A stretch of 7,889 nt of DNA, taken from CAMCXE01 sp041179125. GTDB lineage: Bacteria; Pseudomonadota; Gammaproteobacteria; Pseudomonadales; Cellvibrionaceae. The notes below the pieces were generated by a model that was not told the DNA's origin, made no database searches, and saw nothing but the letters and a program-made list of their open reading frames with translations. The position numbers were made by a program, and so were the translations under genes. This document shows, piece after piece, positions 5,716-7,889 of this stretch. The stretch covers positions 1 to 7,889 of the forward strand of contig JBEGTZ010000305.1 in NCBI GenBank assembly GCA_041179125.1. Direction: 5' to 3'. Each line of letters begins with the position of its first letter. Position 1 is the first letter of the stretch.

Positions 5716-6698
5716 TGGTTAAACCTATTCGAGCCTTCTCAAGGCCCCGGCCATTTTGGTTGGGGCTTTTTTTCGTGTCTTTATTTGCTTTCCTTGCTTC
5801 AACTAAAGCCACAGCCCTGGAGCCTTTGGCTACGGTGGATGATCTGCTGCGTCAATTATCGCAATCCCTACAAGAGCGTAGTTTTCGTGGGCATCTTACC
5901 TACGAGTTTAGTGGCCAAATGGATTCGCTGGTCATTGTGCATGGGCTACATAATGGCGTTGAGCAGGAAAAAATCGTTCATCTTTCAGGCCCCGTTCGCG
6001 AAGCTGTTCGGCAGGGGCGTCTGGCTAGCTGTATTAATGCGGGCAGTTTTTTGTTGCGAGGAGGCATGGCCAGTAACGCTCAGGGTGTGGCGGCCAGTGT
6101 TAATCAGTATTACCAATTTGTGCTGCGCGGTGAGGAGCGCATCGCTGGGCGCCAAGCGGCCATCATCCAAATGGCCCCTAAAGACGCCAGCCGCTATGGA
6201 GTGACCTTGGCGCTGGATAAATCCACAGGCCTGCCATTGATGTGGATGATCCAAAATAGCCAGAAAAAAATTTTGGAAAGGATGCAGTTTGTGGATATTC
6301 AGCTAGACCCAAAACTCAACGATAACGACTTCAAAGCAGACGGCGTTGCCGTGGGGGTTAGCAAAGAGTCGTGTTTTAGCGAGCCTGCACAGGCGGCGCA
6401 ATGGCATTTTGCCTGGTTGCCCCCTGGGTTTGTACTGGCACAGGTGAGCCGCGAACACAGCGGTGAGTTCTTAACGTTTACCGATGGGCTTGCGGTTTTT
6501 TCTGTGCGTATTGAACCGGTCGCGGGTATCTCGCGTCATCCTGTTGGCGCAGTTTTGCGGGGCGCAACGCTTGCGATGGTGACAGCATTCAAAGAAGGGG
6601 ATCAGGCCTACCGGTTAAGTCTAACGGGAGAGATTCCTCCAGAAACAGCACAAATTGTACTGTCATCAATAGGCCGTAGCGCTAAGGCAGCCCCTTGA
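5715..6698 (+). CDS. rseB: Periplasmic sigma-E regulator RseB (MucB-like)
   Basis: A 327-residue exported protein; MucB and E. coli RseB are about 316-318. It binds the periplasmic part of RseA and blocks its cleavage until it senses mislocalised lipopolysaccharide or lipoprotein. A signal peptide occupies about 1-34 (basic start, hydrophobic 14-29, predicted cut after ATA before LEPL). The large N-terminal domain (about 36-210, LolA-like fold in the family) contains LLRQLSQSLQERSFRGHLTY (44-63), RIAGRQAAIIQMAPKDASRY (142-161), and LALDKSTGLPL (165-175). The smaller C-terminal domain (about 228-320) has FAWLPPGF (232-239) and DGLAVFSVRIEPV (257-269). Cys106 and Cys220 lie at positions where MucB also has cysteines. 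The ATG overlaps the rseA stop (TGATG), implying coupling; an in-frame TTG three bases upstream is less likely. No rseC follows. Confidence 0.93.
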   Translation: MVKPIRAFSRPRPFWLGLFFVSLFAFLASTKATALEPLATVDDLLRQLSQSLQERSFRGHLTYEFSGQMDSLVIVHGLHNGVEQEKIVHLSGPVREAVRQGRLASCINAGSFLLRGGMASNAQGVAASVNQYYQFVLRGEERIAGRQAAIIQMAPKDASRYGVTLALDKSTGLPLMWMIQNSQKKILERMQFVDIQLDPKLNDNDFKADGVAVGVSKESCFSEPAQAAQWHFAWLPPGFVLAQVSREHSGEFLTFTDGLAVFSVRIEPVAGISRHPVGAVLRGATLAMVTAFKEGDQAYRLSLTGEIPPETAQIVLSSIGRSAKAAP

Positions 6699-6816
6699 TG
6701 CGTAGTTGTAGCCTTACCTGACGAGGGTAAATAGAGTAGACTTGCCGCCTTTTTGCGCCCTGGGTTGTTCTGAATCCGGGAGCTTAAGTCCCATTATTGA
6801 TTAGGTCTATTTATTC
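6699..6816. other. rseB-lepA intergenic gap, no clear signal
   Basis: These 118 bases hold no gene I can support. TTACCT at 6714-6719 can pair with GGGTAA just downstream, but no T run follows, so it is a poor terminator. I see no good promoter for lepA; -10-like TATTGA near 6795 lacks a matching -35. In E. coli and Pseudomonas additional genes (rseC, or mucC and mucD) sit at this place. Confidence 0.4.
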
Positions 6817-7889
6817 GTGTCGAGCCTTAGCCATATCCGCAACTTTTCTATTATTGCCCATATTGATCACGGCAAATCCACCCTGGCTGACCGCTTTATT
6901 CAACATTGTGGCGGCCTTGCCGACCGTGAAATGGAAGCTCAAGTGCTTGACTCCATGGACATCGAACGCGAACGCGGCATTACCATCAAAGCCCAAAGTG
7001 TCACCCTCAATTACAAATCCCTCAGTGGCCAAACCTACCAGCTCAATTTTATTGACACCCCAGGCCATGTGGATTTTTCCTATGAAGTATCCCGCTCATT
7101 AGCCGCCTGTGAAGGCGCGTTGCTGGTGGTGGATGCCGCCCAAGGCGTTGAGGCTCAGTCGGTGGCCAACTGTTATACCGCCATTGAACAAGGGCTTGAA
7201 GTAATTCCTGTACTGAACAAAATGGATTTACCCCAGGCAGAGCCTGAACGGGTAGCGGAGGAAATCGAAAATATAATCGGCCTTGATGCTACAGATGCGG
7301 TGCGGTGCAGCGCTAAATCTGGCCTGGGTATACAGGATGTTTTAGAGCGGCTCATCGAGCGTGTACCGGCACCTGAAGGCGATACAGAAGGCGAATTACA
7401 AGCCTTAATTATCGACTCCTGGTTTGATAACTACCTAGGTGTTGTCTCCCTGGTTCGTGTCAAACACGGCACCTTGCGGGTGAAAGACAAAATAATGTCC
7501 AAGACCATCGGCAAAGCCAATATGGTGGACATAGTCGGAGTGTTCACACCCAAACGCTTAGAAACAGGCGTGTTAAAAGCCGGCGAAGTGGGGTTTGTGG
7601 TCGCTGGCATTAAAGATATTCACGGTGCCCCGGTGGGCGATACCCTCATTCACGCCAACTGCCCCCATGTAGCCGCCCTTCCAGGCTTTAAAAAAGTACA
7701 GCCGCAGGTGTATGCCGGTTTATTTCCCGTAAGCTCCGATGACTTCGAAGATTTCCGTGATGCCCTAGCAAAACTTACCCTCAATGATGCCTCGTTATTT
7801 TACGAACCCGAAAGTTCAGACGCCTTAGGTTTTGGTTTCCGCTGTGGTTTCTTGGGGATGCTGCACATGGAAATCATCCAGGAGCGCCT
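6817..7889 (+). CDS. lepA: Elongation factor 4 (LepA), partial (C-terminus beyond window edge)
   Basis: A ribosome-associated translational GTPase related to EF-G. The first 357 codons of about 600 are present and open to the right edge. G-domain motifs are AHIDHGKST (14-22, G1), RGITIKAQ (53-60, G2/switch I), DTPGHVDFS (80-88, G3), NKMD (134-137, G4; the more usual form is NKID), and SAKSG for G5 in the following segment. Domain II follows, and domain III begins with the FRCGFLGMLHMEIIQER block at the edge, which is typical of EF-G and LepA. The start is GTG at 6817, giving a SSLSHIRNFSIIAHIDHGKS start close to known LepA proteins. An in-frame TAG at 6802 rules out an upstream start, and AGG about 11 bases before is a weak ribosome-binding site. 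It lies downstream of the rseAB genes, as in E. coli, where lepB follows. Confidence 0.97.
   Translation, partial: MSSLSHIRNFSIIAHIDHGKSTLADRFIQHCGGLADREMEAQVLDSMDIERERGITIKAQSVTLNYKSLSGQTYQLNFIDTPGHVDFSYEVSRSLAACEGALLVVDAAQGVEAQSVANCYTAIEQGLEVIPVLNKMDLPQAEPERVAEEIENIIGLDATDAVRCSAKSGLGIQDVLERLIERVPAPEGDTEGELQALIIDSWFDNYLGVVSLVRVKHGTLRVKDKIMSKTIGKANMVDIVGVFTPKRLETGVLKAGEVGFVVAGIKDIHGAPVGDTLIHANCPHVAALPGFKKVQPQVYAGLFPVSSDDFEDFRDALAKLTLNDASLFYEPESSDALGFGFRCGFLGMLHMEIIQER

Noticed and set aside
6797..7102. Plus-strand 101-residue frame over the start of lepA
   Set aside because: It overlaps the lepA G domain in another frame; the LepA translation has all GTPase motifs and must be the real one.

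Overview
The window looks like a chromosomal segment from a Gammaproteobacterium of the Pseudomonas/Cellvibrio kind. The reasons are the divergent order nadB <-> rpoE-rseA-rseB with lepA downstream, and proteins that recall Pseudomonas AlgU, MucA and MucB as I remember those sequences. GC content is moderate. I cannot name the genus from sequence alone; a marine or polysaccharide-degrading Cellvibrionaceae member is a guess.

Layout. On the minus strand, read right to left from about 3.7 kb, are L-aspartate oxidase (nadB, GTG start), a 143-bp gap, an MBOAT-family membrane O-acyltransferase, and then, one base after its stop, an SGNH/DUF459-type protein cut off by the left edge. The last two look like a polysaccharide or cell-envelope O-acetylation pair. 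On the plus strand, from 4245, are the envelope-stress sigma factor rpoE (algU-like), its membrane anti-sigma factor rseA, the periplasmic regulator rseB, and then the 5' 60% of lepA (EF-4), cut off by the right edge.

The 524-bp nadB-rpoE intergenic region is the most structured non-coding part. It holds a plausible sigma70 promoter for nadB. Overlapping it on the other strand is a sigmaE-like box (GAACTT-N16-TCATT) pointing at rpoE. Further along are a possible sigma70 promoter for rpoE, a 168-bp nearly perfect palindrome at 4021-4188 that looks like a MITE or other small palindromic repeat, and a short GGGG-TAT-CCCC stem followed by six T just upstream of the rpoE ribosome-binding site. Transcripts from either rpoE promoter candidate would carry the palindrome in the leader. 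A second sigmaE-like box lies between rpoE and rseA.

How it works together: RpoE drives envelope-stress genes. RseA holds RpoE at the inner membrane, and RseB guards the periplasmic part of RseA against proteolysis. rseA and rseB overlap by one base. No rseC/mucC or mucD follows rseB here; lepA comes next after 118 bp. RseA is longer than its relatives (260 aa) because of an extra Pro/Ala/Gln-rich periplasmic linker. I found no wholly new system. The best leads are the palindrome in the rpoE leader, the two sigmaE-like boxes, and the O-acyltransferase pair beside this locus.
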